The position numbers were made by a program, and so were the translations under genes. A stretch of 64,000 nucleotides of DNA from Methylohalomonas lacus. GTDB lineage: Bacteria; Pseudomonadota; Gammaproteobacteria; Methylohalomonadales; Methylohalomonadaceae. The notes beneath the pieces were generated by a model that was not told the DNA's origin, did not search any database, and saw nothing but the letters and a program-made list of their open reading frames with translations. Location: contig NZ_JANUCT010000014.1 of the NCBI RefSeq assembly GCF_024808875.1, positions 19,356 to 83,355 on the forward strand, in the 5' to 3' direction. Positions 9,153-18,542 of this stretch are shown piece after piece; positions within the stretch are counted from its first letter, which is position 1; the number at the start of each line of letters is the position of its first letter.

Positions 9153-11222
9153 ATGGAAGCAGTTAATCTCAAGCAGCCCGAACTCTATATCAACCGCGAG
9201 TTGAGCCTGCTCGAATTCAATCGGCGAGTGCTCGAACAAGCCAAGGACGAGTCGGTGCCATTGCTGGAGCGTCTACGCTTTCTCTGCATCTCCAGTACGA
9301 ATCTCGATGAATTCTTCGAGATTCGCGCCGCGGGGGTACACCAACAGGTCAAATACGGATCGGTACAGGCCGGTCCTGACAACATGACGCCCCACGAAAT
9401 CCTCAAGCGTATCAGCCAGACGGCCCATGAGCTGGTTGATGAGCAGTATCAGGTATTGAATGACACGCTTATTCCTGCATTGAAGGAAGAGCAAATCCGG
9501 TTGCTGCGCCGTAGTGAATGGAATGCAGCCATGTCGCGTTGGATACGACGCTACTTTCGCCAGGAAGTGCTGCCGGTTCTGAGCCCTATCGGCCTCGATC
9601 CTGCGCATCCGTTTCCGCGGGTCCTGAACAAGAATCTCTATTTCATTGTATCGCTGGAAGGCAAGGATGCCTTTGGCCGTGAAAGCGGTCTGGCCATCGT
9701 TCAGGCGCCGCGTTCGCTGCCGCGACTGGTACACGCACCTTCGGAGCATAGTGGCGGCCCACATGACTTCATACTGTTGTCGTCGATCATTCATGCCAAC
9801 GTCGCTGATCTTTTTCCCGGCATGAAACCGACAGGCTGTTACCAGTTTCGTGTAACACGTAACAGCGACCTGTTCGTTGACGAGGAAGAAGTCGACAATC
9901 TGCTGCGGGCGCTGGAGGGTGAGCTGCCGTCACGCCGATTCAGCGATGCGGTGCGTCTGGAAGTGGCCGACAACTGTCCGACGGATGTCAGTCAGTTTTT
10001 ACTCCAGCAGTTCCACCTGGGCGAGGACGATCTGTATCAGGTGAACGGCCCGGTTAATCTCAGTCGTTTGCTGCAGATACCGGAGCTGGTGGATCGCGCC
10101 GACCTTATATATCCCAGCTTCACCCCGGAGCTGCCGCCACGGTTGTCCAAAAGCAGCAATATTTTTGATACCTTGCGCAATGGCGATATCCTGCTGCATC
10201 ATCCATTTCAATCGTTCGCGCCAATTATCGATTTCGTTCGTCAGGCTGCAGCGGATACCAATGTATTGTCCATCAAGCAGACACTCTATAGAACAGGCGA
10301 TGATTCTGCGTTGGTAGAGGCACTCAAGGATGCCGCGCGCGCCGGCAAGGAAGTGACCGTTGTTATCGAGCTGCGGGCCCGCTTCGATGAGCAGGCGAAT
10401 ATAGAACTGGCCAGTGACCTGCAGGAAGTCGGTGCGCATGTGGTTTATGGTGTGGTCGGGTACAAGACCCACGCCAAGATGATCCTGGTAATCAGGCGCG
10501 AGGGGCGCAAGTTACGGCGCTATGTGCACCTGGGTACCGGCAATTATCACGCCCGTACCGCCAGAATTTACAGTGACTACGGTTTGCTCAGCTGCGACCA
10601 GGTGATTGGCGAGGATGTGAACAAGCTGTTCCATCAGCTCACCGGGCTCGGACGCGCCAGCAAGTTGAAGAAACTGTTGCAGTCGCCTTTCACCCTGCAC
10701 AAGCAAATGCTTGAATTGATCAAGCGCGAGGCCCAGGAAGCCGAGGCCGGTCGTGAGGCACGCGTTATAGCGAAGATGAACGCGCTGACCGACCAGCAGA
10801 TTATTCAGGCCCTTTACGAGGCCTCAATGGCTGGTGTCAAGATCGATTTGATCATTCGCGGCATCTGCTGTCTGCGTCCCGGTGTGCCCGGCGTTTCGGA
10901 AAACATACACGTGCGTTCCATTGTCGGCCGTTTCCTGGAACATACGCGGGTGTTTTATTTCTATCATGCCGGTGATGAACTGTTGTACTGCTCCAGTGCC
11001 GACTGGATGGAGCGCAACCTGTTTCGCCGGGTGGAAACCTGTTTCCCGATCGAGGAAAAGCGCCCGCGCGATCAGATCATCAATTTCAGTCTCCATGCCT
11101 ATCTGTCTGACAATATCAATGCTTGGATTCTGCAGTCTGACGGGAGTTACAGGCGTGTCCGCCAGGGCAACCAGAAGCCGCGTTCGGCCCAGCAGACACT
11201 GCTGGATCATTACTGTGGTTGA
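9153..11222 (+). CDS. ppk1: Polyphosphate kinase 1
   Basis: Makes polyphosphate from ATP at the membrane, reversibly. It has 689 residues against 688 in E. coli. The N-terminal domain starts LYINRELSLLEFNRRVLEQA. The phospholipase D-like catalytic core contains YKTHAKM, the autophosphorylated His in the known enzyme, and later HLGTGNYH. The frame has two TTG codons directly before the ATG at 9153; the ATG matches the family start. It follows phoU by 53 bp, in line with Pho control. The stop codon is the first TGA of a dispersed repeat. Confidence 0.95.
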   Translation: MEAVNLKQPELYINRELSLLEFNRRVLEQAKDESVPLLERLRFLCISSTNLDEFFEIRAAGVHQQVKYGSVQAGPDNMTPHEILKRISQTAHELVDEQYQVLNDTLIPALKEEQIRLLRRSEWNAAMSRWIRRYFRQEVLPVLSPIGLDPAHPFPRVLNKNLYFIVSLEGKDAFGRESGLAIVQAPRSLPRLVHAPSEHSGGPHDFILLSSIIHANVADLFPGMKPTGCYQFRVTRNSDLFVDEEEVDNLLRALEGELPSRRFSDAVRLEVADNCPTDVSQFLLQQFHLGEDDLYQVNGPVNLSRLLQIPELVDRADLIYPSFTPELPPRLSKSSNIFDTLRNGDILLHHPFQSFAPIIDFVRQAAADTNVLSIKQTLYRTGDDSALVEALKDAARAGKEVTVVIELRARFDEQANIELASDLQEVGAHVVYGVVGYKTHAKMILVIRREGRKLRRYVHLGTGNYHARTARIYSDYGLLSCDQVIGEDVNKLFHQLTGLGRASKLKKLLQSPFTLHKQMLELIKREAQEAEAGREARVIAKMNALTDQQIIQALYEASMAGVKIDLIIRGICCLRPGVPGVSENIHVRSIVGRFLEHTRVFYFYHAGDELLYCSSADWMERNLFRRVETCFPIEEKRPRDQIINFSLHAYLSDNINAWILQSDGSYRRVRQGNQKPRSAQQTLLDHYCG

Positions 11223-11472
11223 TTGGTGACTGGTGATTAGTGATTGGCAAGATCAGGTTTTCGTGCGAGCGCATCAACCAATAGCGCGAAGCGAACTTTG
11301 TACCTTCCCCATCAAGGGGATATAGAATGTAGGAGCGGCGACTCCGCCGCGAAGTAAAGGTTTAGATATCACGGCATAATCGGTTTTCTATTCGGCCCGA
11401 GGTCGGGCCTCCTACGGATGTGGTTCACTGGTTAAAACGATGGCGGTGACACTTTTTCAATCACCAATCACC
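11220..11472. repeat. Family B repeat island between ppk and ppx
   Basis: The gap between the convergent ppk and ppx holds no gene. At its left edge TGATTGGTGACTGG (from 11220) and at its right edge, on the minus strand, TGATTGGTGATTG (ending near 11470) form inverted heads. The element body (11240-11320) has GAGCGCATCAACCAATAGCG and a CCTTCCCC/GGGG hairpin. Related copies lie near 52485-52580 and 63789-63906. A REPIN occupies 11329-11415. Confidence 0.7.
11329..11415. repeat. REPIN-like doublet of GTAG-headed hairpins
   Basis: Two GTAG-headed hairpins face each other. The left one starts GTAGGAGCGGCG at 11329. The right one, read on the minus strand from 11415, is GTAGGAGGCCCGACCTCGGG. The arms CGGCG/CGCCG and GGCCCGA/TCGGGCC give the stems. 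This is the REPIN arrangement known from RAYT-mobilised REPs; no RAYT gene is in the window. Confidence 0.65.
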
Positions 11473-12970
11473 TAAAGGTCAGCGCATAGCCTGCCGCCTG
11501 CAGGTAACCGGCCTCAGTCTCCAGGTCGGCACCGGTCAGCGGGTGAGCTTCCAGCCAGCCGTCGGGAAAGACAATTTCGATGTTCCTGTCATTGACCGTC
11601 AGCTGAAAGGACGGCAATTCGGCAGAGGTGCGGCTGCGATTCAGTACGATGGCTAGACGCAACAGGATGCATAAAAGCAGGATGCGGTCGGTGCCATTAT
11701 CGGGCAGGTTATCGAAATCCGAGCTGCTGATTTTGCGCCGGTGATTGCGGATCAGCGTGGCGACGTAATGCTGCTCCTGGCGTGAGAAGCCGGGTAGATC
11801 GGAGTTGTGAACGAGATAGGCGCCGTGTTTCTGGTAGCCGCTATGGGCGATGGCCTGACCTATCTCATGGAGACGTGCGGCCCACGATAGCAGGGATTGT
11901 TCATGGTGGTCAGCACTGTCACTGCTGGACTCGTTGATTTTCTCGAGACAATAGCGGGCGGTTTGTTCAATACGTGTAGCATGTTCGATATCAACGCTGT
12001 AACGCTGCTGTAGATCAGCGACTGTTTGTTCACGCACATCCCGCTGCTGATCGCGGCCGATCAATTCATGCAACAGTCCCTCGCGCAGGGCCCCATCGGA
12101 CACCGCCATCTCGCCGATACCGAGTGCCTCGAACAGGGCGCTCAACACGGCAACGCCGCCGGCGAACACGGGTTTGCGGTTGCTCGACAGGCCATCAAGC
12201 TTGATATTGTCAATTTCCCCGGCCCTGACGAGTACCTCGCGCAATTGCTCCAGTCCCGCCGGCGTGATGCCGCCCTGGGTCCAGCCCTGGGCATTGAGAA
12301 CCTTGTTGATACTGAGGATTGTCCCGGAAGCACCGATCGCCGATTCCCAGCCAGTACGTCGATAGGGTGTCTCTATGGCTTCCAGTTCCTGGCGTGCAAA
12401 CAGGATCGCCTTGCGCATGCGTTTGGCGTTAATCTTGCCATCTGCAAAAAACTGGTGGGTCATGCTGACACAGCCCATGTACAGGCTTTCGGTCAGTTGC
12501 GGCTGGAAGTCACGGCCAATGATGACTTCGGTACTGCCGCCGCCGATGTCCACCACCAGTCGTTGCTCACCTTCCTTGAAGACCGTATGGGCAACCCCCA
12601 GATAGATTAAGCGCGCCTCTTCGCGGCCGGCAATGATTTCGATACGATGACCAAGCGCATGCCGTGCCCGGCTGAGAAAAGCGGCGCTGTTGCGCGCCTG
12701 GCGCAGGGTGTTGGTACCGACCGCGCGTACGTGACGGCTCGGCATTTCGCTGATGCGCTGGCCGAAACGTTCCAGGCAGGCGATGGTACGCTCGACTGTC
12801 GCGTCATCGAGGTTACGCTGTTCGTCGAGGCCGTCAGCAAGGCGCACCATTTCCTTCATGCGGTCGACGATCTGGACACGTCCGTCTGCATACTTGGCGA
12901 CGACCATATGAAAGCTGTTCGAGCCCAGATCGACGGCGGCAAAAAACGGCGATTCGCTGTTGCTTGTCAT
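11468..12970 (-). CDS. ppx: Exopolyphosphatase of the Ppx/GppA family
   Basis: Cytoplasmic phosphatase that removes phosphate from polyphosphate, possibly also acting on pppGpp, 500 residues. The actin-fold ATPase-type motifs are AVDLGSNSFHMVVA near the N-terminus and VVDIGGGSTEVIIG near residue 145. A helical HD-like C-terminal half (about 310-500) fits long Ppx/GppA members. It is convergent with ppk, so synthesis and breakdown of polyphosphate are paired. Telling Ppx from GppA by sequence alone is not safe; the ppk neighbour favours Ppx. The TGA stop lies in a repeat head. Confidence 0.9.
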   Translation of the reverse strand: MTSNSESPFFAAVDLGSNSFHMVVAKYADGRVQIVDRMKEMVRLADGLDEQRNLDDATVERTIACLERFGQRISEMPSRHVRAVGTNTLRQARNSAAFLSRARHALGHRIEIIAGREEARLIYLGVAHTVFKEGEQRLVVDIGGGSTEVIIGRDFQPQLTESLYMGCVSMTHQFFADGKINAKRMRKAILFARQELEAIETPYRRTGWESAIGASGTILSINKVLNAQGWTQGGITPAGLEQLREVLVRAGEIDNIKLDGLSSNRKPVFAGGVAVLSALFEALGIGEMAVSDGALREGLLHELIGRDQQRDVREQTVADLQQRYSVDIEHATRIEQTARYCLEKINESSSDSADHHEQSLLSWAARLHEIGQAIAHSGYQKHGAYLVHNSDLPGFSRQEQHYVATLIRNHRRKISSSDFDNLPDNGTDRILLLCILLRLAIVLNRSRTSAELPSFQLTVNDRNIEIVFPDGWLEAHPLTGADLETEAGYLQAAGYALTFR

Positions 12971-13056
12971 AGTTATCGGCTGGTTGCAGGCGACGACGAG
13001 ATTACGTGGAAACAGCTACGGAGTAAACTGCGATCCACACTGTTGGGGATATACTG

Positions 13057-13575
13057 ATGACCGCACATACGAAAACACTGATTATTATGCGCCATGGCAA
13101 GTCCGACTGGAACAGCGGTGTCTCCAGGGACTTTGATCGGCCGCTGAACGATCGTGGCAGCAAGGATGTTCCGCGTATGGCGAAGTGGTTGCATACTCAG
13201 AAGCTGTTACCGCAACGCTTGATCAGCTCGCCGGCCAGACGCGCGGCAGACACCGCGAAGCTGATTGCTGAAAACAGCGGTTTGGGTCAGGAAGCCATTG
13301 TCCATGACGAGGCGATTTATGAGGCCGGCCGCGAAGATCTGTGCGCCGTCCTTGCGCGACATGCGGGCGACTCGAGCTGCCTGTTGCTGGTTGGGCATAA
13401 TCCGGCGCTGGATGATTTGCTGGAGTATCTGGTCAGCGGTCGCCTGCCACTGACCGCTGGCGGCAAACTGATGACCACGGCGGCAGTCGCCGTGCTTGAG
13501 TGTGCTGACTGGCAGCTGCCCCGGGGCAGCTGCCAGTTGCGACATTTGCAAAGACCCAGGGATCTCGAGGACTGA
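13057..13575 (+). CDS. sixA: Phosphohistidine phosphatase SixA
   Basis: Small cytoplasmic histidine phosphatase of 172 residues. The RHG catalytic signature (IIMRHGKSDW) is near residue 12, the second His lies in LLVGHNPAL near 111, and SSPARRAADTA is the phosphate-binding Arg segment. SixA is known to dephosphorylate His-phosphorylated proteins such as ArcB or NPr. It is divergent from ppx with an 86-bp gap and has GGGGAT upstream of the ATG. Its place beside ppk/ppx is common in gammaproteobacteria; the physiological partner here is unknown. Confidence 0.87.
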   Translation: MTAHTKTLIIMRHGKSDWNSGVSRDFDRPLNDRGSKDVPRMAKWLHTQKLLPQRLISSPARRAADTAKLIAENSGLGQEAIVHDEAIYEAGREDLCAVLARHAGDSSCLLLVGHNPALDDLLEYLVSGRLPLTAGGKLMTTAAVAVLECADWQLPRGSCQLRHLQRPRDLED

Positions 13576-13581
13576 AGGCGG

Positions 13582-14424
13582 TTACTTCTCCGCGACGATA
13601 TAGGCCAGCCAGCCAGCGTCAGCGTCACCTTCCTCGGCCGGGTAAAACTCGCCGTCGCCTTCCTCGGTTTCCTCGTCCTCGCCCTGCCAGTAGACGGTCG
13701 CCTTGCTGAAACCGGCCTCGAGAAGTAGCTCGCGGATCTCCGGCAGGCTCCACAGCCGCCATTCGTAGCTGAAAGCCTTCTCCAGTTTCGAGCCGTCTTT
13801 CATCTTGAAATGAATATGACAGCGCATGTGGTTATTGATCGGATTGAAGTAGGCCTGTTCCCAGATATAGGTATGATTCTTGAACTTGGTGCGCTCCTTG
13901 AGGACCCGCGGTGCCTCGTAGCCACCAAAGGCGTCGAGAAACAGGATGCCGTCATCGGCGAGTGTGGCCCGGACGCGCTCGAAATAGTTGCGCAATACAG
14001 GGCGATCCTCGAACAGCCAGTAGCTGAAGTTCATCGCCAGGACGATGTCCATGACGCCCGTCTCGACCTCGAGCACGTCCTCATTGCGTAGCTCGATGCG
14101 CTTGGCCTGGGCCGGCTTCAGTTCGCCGACCTTGTGCTTACGGCCCCATTCCAGCACCTCGGTGTCGAGATCGACACCGACGGCATGGTTGGTATTCCTT
14201 CGGCGCACCCACTCACAGGAGGTGTTGGCGGTACCGCAGAAGTCCTCGCGCAGCTGTTTGGCGGTACGGCCGCGTAACTCGGTAAAGGTTGCATCGACAA
14301 AATCGATCTCGGCCTCGACGCATTGTACGGATTCTTCGTACAGTACGTGGCGATCGGCCTGTTCCGCCATTGTGGGCTTGTTCTGCTTTTTATTCTTGCT
14401 CTTGTCTTTGTTCTTGGACGACAT
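13582..14424 (-). CDS. Class I SAM-dependent methyltransferase
   Basis: Cytoplasmic protein of 280 residues. A Lys-rich N-terminal tail of about 18 residues (KNKDKSKNKKQNK) is followed by a Rossmann methyltransferase fold. Motif I is unusual (REDFCGTANTSCEWV near 59-73), the acidic strand-2 end is VGVDLDTEVL, and motif IV is DIVLAMNFSYWLF. The C-terminus is acidic (EEDEETEEGDGE-like). The substrate is not recognisable. It converges with sixA, leaving 6 bp between stops. Confidence 0.75.
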   Translation of the reverse strand: MSSKNKDKSKNKKQNKPTMAEQADRHVLYEESVQCVEAEIDFVDATFTELRGRTAKQLREDFCGTANTSCEWVRRRNTNHAVGVDLDTEVLEWGRKHKVGELKPAQAKRIELRNEDVLEVETGVMDIVLAMNFSYWLFEDRPVLRNYFERVRATLADDGILFLDAFGGYEAPRVLKERTKFKNHTYIWEQAYFNPINNHMRCHIHFKMKDGSKLEKAFSYEWRLWSLPEIRELLLEAGFSKATVYWQGEDEETEEGDGEFYPAEEGDADAGWLAYIVAEK

Positions 14425-14565
14425 TCACCGGACTCCTTGCGGCTGCTAGTATAGCTTGGCATTAGAATGGGTTTGTGAGTATCGACGGATTATACCCTGT
14501 TCAGCAGCGGAAGGCTTTTCTGGTCTGCGTTCTGTAACAATCGGGTAACAGGCCATTGAACAAAG

Positions 14566-15345
14566 ATGACAGGATCGAATGTGAATAGACGAATCATATC
14601 CATCGGTGGTGGCCGGCTACGCGCCAGCGGCCGGCAGCGAGCGCAGACGACAGCGATCGATGAAGCCGTCGTCCGGGCTACCGGCAAGCGCCGGCCGCGC
14701 GCCCTGTTTATACCCACCGCCAGTCTCGATGACAGCGATTACTGCGAGGCTTTTCGCCGGCAGTACGGTGATGAACTGGGCTGCCGGATCGATATGCTAT
14801 TGCTCTACCAGGACCGCCCGGCCAGGAAGCGTATACGGGAGAAAATCCTCGACGCGGATATCATCTATGTCGGCGGCGGCAACACGCTGCGCATGATGAA
14901 GCTGTGGCGCAGCCTCGGCGTTGACCGTTATCTCGACCAGGCACGCCGGCGCGGTGCTATACAGGCGGGCTTGAGTGCCGGTGCCATCTGCTGGTTTCGG
15001 TATGGCAACAGTGACTCGCGCTTTTACAGCAACCCCGATGAAGCCGCGTTGATTCGCGTGCAAGGCCTGCACTTCGTCAACGCCCTGTGCTGTCCGCATT
15101 ACGATGCCGAGGCCAATCGCGCGCCCGCGCTCAAGATGATGATGCGGCGTACCCCGGGTGTCGCCGTGGCGCTGGATAACTGTGCGGCGATCGAGATCGA
15201 TAATGACCGTTACCGCGCACTGACCAGCAAGCGCGGTGCACATGCCTATCGCATCTGCTGGTCGGCAGGTCACTACTACAAGGAAAAACTGAGCCGGGAC
15301 TGGCAGCCGCTGACAACTTTTCTGGACAAGCGGCAGCGGCTATAA
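14566..15345 (+). CDS. Peptidase S51 family protein (peptidase E/cyanophycinase-like)
   Basis: Cytoplasmic serine peptidase-fold protein of 259 residues. It has the S51 signature: GGGNTLRMM near 103-111, and GLSAGAICWF with the nucleophile Ser at about 137. A His follows in CCPHYDAE (about 168-175). Peptidase E cleaves Asp-X dipeptides and cyanophycinase degrades cyanophycin; this sequence lacks the secretion signal of exported cyanophycinases. The ATG at 14566 has little Shine-Dalgarno support, and an in-frame GTG at 14581 is possible. It shares a bidirectional terminator with groEL. Confidence 0.75.
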   Translation: MTGSNVNRRIISIGGGRLRASGRQRAQTTAIDEAVVRATGKRRPRALFIPTASLDDSDYCEAFRRQYGDELGCRIDMLLLYQDRPARKRIREKILDADIIYVGGGNTLRMMKLWRSLGVDRYLDQARRRGAIQAGLSAGAICWFRYGNSDSRFYSNPDEAALIRVQGLHFVNALCCPHYDAEANRAPALKMMMRRTPGVAVALDNCAAIEIDNDRYRALTSKRGAHAYRICWSAGHYYKEKLSRDWQPLTTFLDKRQRL

Positions 15346-15384
15346 GGCATTGACTGTTCGAGTGACGAGAAACGTAAAATAAAA

Positions 15385-15410
15385 AAAGCCCCGCACGGAG
15401 GCGGGGCTTT
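15385..15410. terminator. Bidirectional terminator between the S51 peptidase gene and groEL
   Basis: Stem AAAGCCCCGC/GCGGGGCTTT (15385-15394 with 15401-15410), with A residues on the left and T residues on the right, can stop both the rightward peptidase transcript and the leftward groESL transcript. Confidence 0.88.
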
Positions 15411-15450
15411 TGCTTGCAGCCTGAAGGCTGAACGGGCGTCAGGCCGGCAT

Positions 15451-17109
<1,659 letters not shown>

Positions 17110-17147
17110 TTAACTCCTGATTTCTATATGTCGCGGTTTCGTGTTGT

Positions 17148-17438
17148 TCAGTCTTCGATGATGGCCATGACGTCTTCTTCGCGCAGCACCAGGTAGTCGT
17201 CCGCGCCGACCTTGACCTCGGTACCGGAATACTTGCCGAACAGCACCTTGTCGCCCTTCTTGACGTCGAGGGCGCGGGTTTCGCCATTGTCGAGCACCTT
17301 GCCATTGCCCACGGCGATGACTTCACCCTTGATGGGCTTCTCGGCGGCACTGTCCGGGATCACGATACCGCCGGCACTGGTGCGTTCTTCTTCGAAGCGT
17401 TTGATGATAATGCGGTCATGAAGTGGACGTATATTCAT
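17148..17438 (-). CDS. groS: Co-chaperonin GroES
   Basis: Lid of the GroEL chamber, 96 residues. It begins [14 protein letters not shown]. The mobile loop [15 protein letters not shown] binds GroEL, and the C-terminal [10 protein letters not shown] is typical. I placed the start at 17438, where the family begins and GGGAGA lies a few bases upstream; the open frame to 17507 overlaps the CIRCE operator and is untranslated leader. It heads the groES-groEL operon. Confidence 0.97.
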   Translation of the reverse strand: MNIRPLHDRIIIKRFEEERTSAGGIVIPDSAAEKPIKGEVIAVGNGKVLDNGETRALDVKKGDKVLFGKYSGTEVKVGADDYLVLREEDVMAIIED

Positions 17439-17500
17439 GAAAAATCTCCCATTTTTGTCCGTAGTTTGGATGACGCCGGGGGCGCCGATTCTGAAATTTG

Positions 17501-17527
17501 TTAGCACTCAGTGCTTTTGAGTGCTAA
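17501..17527 (-). promoter_or_regulatory. CIRCE operator (HrcA site) of groESL
   Basis: TTAGCACTC-N9-GAGTGCTAA is a perfect match to the CIRCE inverted repeat (17501-17509 and 17519-17527). It overlaps the stop codon of fxsA at 17524-17526. HrcA repression of groESL in this organism follows from the known family role of CIRCE. Confidence 0.95.
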
Positions 17528-18015
17528 TTATAGTTTTCCCTGTCGCGGCCTTTCAACCCGGGATATTCATTGCCCTGGCCGCTGCCAGCGTCGGTATCAA
17601 CCACCTCACCGTTGATGATGACGGTGGTGCGGCTGTTGCCGCCGCGGCGGTGGCGGCGGGCCAGGTGATACAGCAGGCGGACCGCCAGCGGCCGGCGCAG
17701 CGCTGGCACCAGCAGCAGGAACCCGGCGGCATCGGTGAAAAAGCCCGGCGTCAGCAGCAGCACGGCGGCCACCAGCAGCATCAGGCCCTCGACCATGTCG
17801 GTGGCCGGGATCTCGTCACGGTTCAGCTTGTCACGGATTCGGGTCAGGGTCGTGACACCCTGCAGGCGGATCAGGGTGACGCCGATGACGGCGGTCAGAA
17901 TGATCAGGCCGATGGTCGGCAGCGCGCCGATAACACCGCCGATCTGGATGAACAGACCGATTTCCACCAGCGGGACAACGATGAAAATCAGTAGCAGGAG
18001 GACGGACGGGTGCAT
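17524..18015 (-). CDS. fxsA: FxsA family membrane protein
   Basis: Inner-membrane protein of 163 residues with three or four helices: about 4-22, 27-48, and 75-102, the last covering a LLLTPGFFTDAAGFLLL motif typical of FxsA. The polar tail contains RRHRRGG and TTVIINGEVVD. E. coli FxsA suppresses F-exclusion of phage T7 when overproduced; its normal role is unknown. It lies upstream of groES, as in many proteobacteria, and its last 30 bp also carry the groESL promoter and operator. The end of the protein is therefore constrained by regulation. Confidence 0.85.
   Translation of the reverse strand: MHPSVLLLLIFIVVPLVEIGLFIQIGGVIGALPTIGLIILTAVIGVTLIRLQGVTTLTRIRDKLNRDEIPATDMVEGLMLLVAAVLLLTPGFFTDAAGFLLLVPALRRPLAVRLLYHLARRHRRGGNSRTTVIINGEVVDTDAGSGQGNEYPGLKGRDRENYN
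17527..17556 (-). promoter_or_regulatory. groESL promoter within the fxsA 3' end
   Basis: On the minus strand TTGAAA (17556-17551), an 18-bp spacer and a perfect TATAAT (17532-17527) form a sigma-70-type promoter. The -10 element runs straight into the CIRCE repeat, so bound HrcA would block polymerase. Confidence 0.75.
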
Positions 18016-18185
18016 CTATTCGCTCCGGAAGTGGTCACAAGGGCGTAAATTTTGGAATGAATGGCGCGGGATTGTACGAAAACAACCACAAGCTTATGTC
18101 TTGAACATTGATATGCGGGTTAAAATATCGTTTTCAAGGCCGGTCAGGGACGATCGTGTAATATTCATTGTAGCAAGAGAGTTCT

Positions 18186-18536
18186 ATGACCCAGCTAACG
18201 ACCGAGAATTCAGACTACTTACTGGTAATGACAACCACGCCTGGCAGTATCACGGCCAAAAAGGTCGCCAATGAGCTCGTTGAAAAGGGCGTCGCCTCGT
18301 GCGTGCAGGTGTTGCCACAGATGTATTCGGTCTTCCGCTGGAAAGGCCGCGTCGAACATGAGGATGAACACCTGCTCCTGATCAAGACCGCTGCCGCCAG
18401 CTACTCGGCGGTGGAAGCCATCATCAAGGAGCAGCACCCCTACGAAGTGCCCGAGATCGTCGCCGTGCCCATCGTCGGTGGCCTGACCGAGTATCTCGGC
18501 TGGATCAGCCAGACCGCCGTCAGCAGCGACAAGTAG
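18186..18536 (+). CDS. cutA: Divalent cation tolerance protein CutA
   Basis: Small cytoplasmic trimeric protein of 116 residues. The family segments are all present: VMTTTPGSITAKKVANELVE, VASCVQVLPQMYSVFRWKG, EDEHLLLIKT and HPYEVPEIVAVPI. CutA has been linked to copper tolerance in E. coli, but its biochemical role is unclear. dsbD follows after 6 bp; in E. coli and relatives cutA also lies directly upstream of dsbD, so this is one operon. Confidence 0.95.
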   Translation: MTQLTTENSDYLLVMTTTPGSITAKKVANELVEKGVASCVQVLPQMYSVFRWKGRVEHEDEHLLLIKTAAASYSAVEAIIKEQHPYEVPEIVAVPIVGGLTEYLGWISQTAVSSDK

Positions 18537-18542
18537 CCGCGC

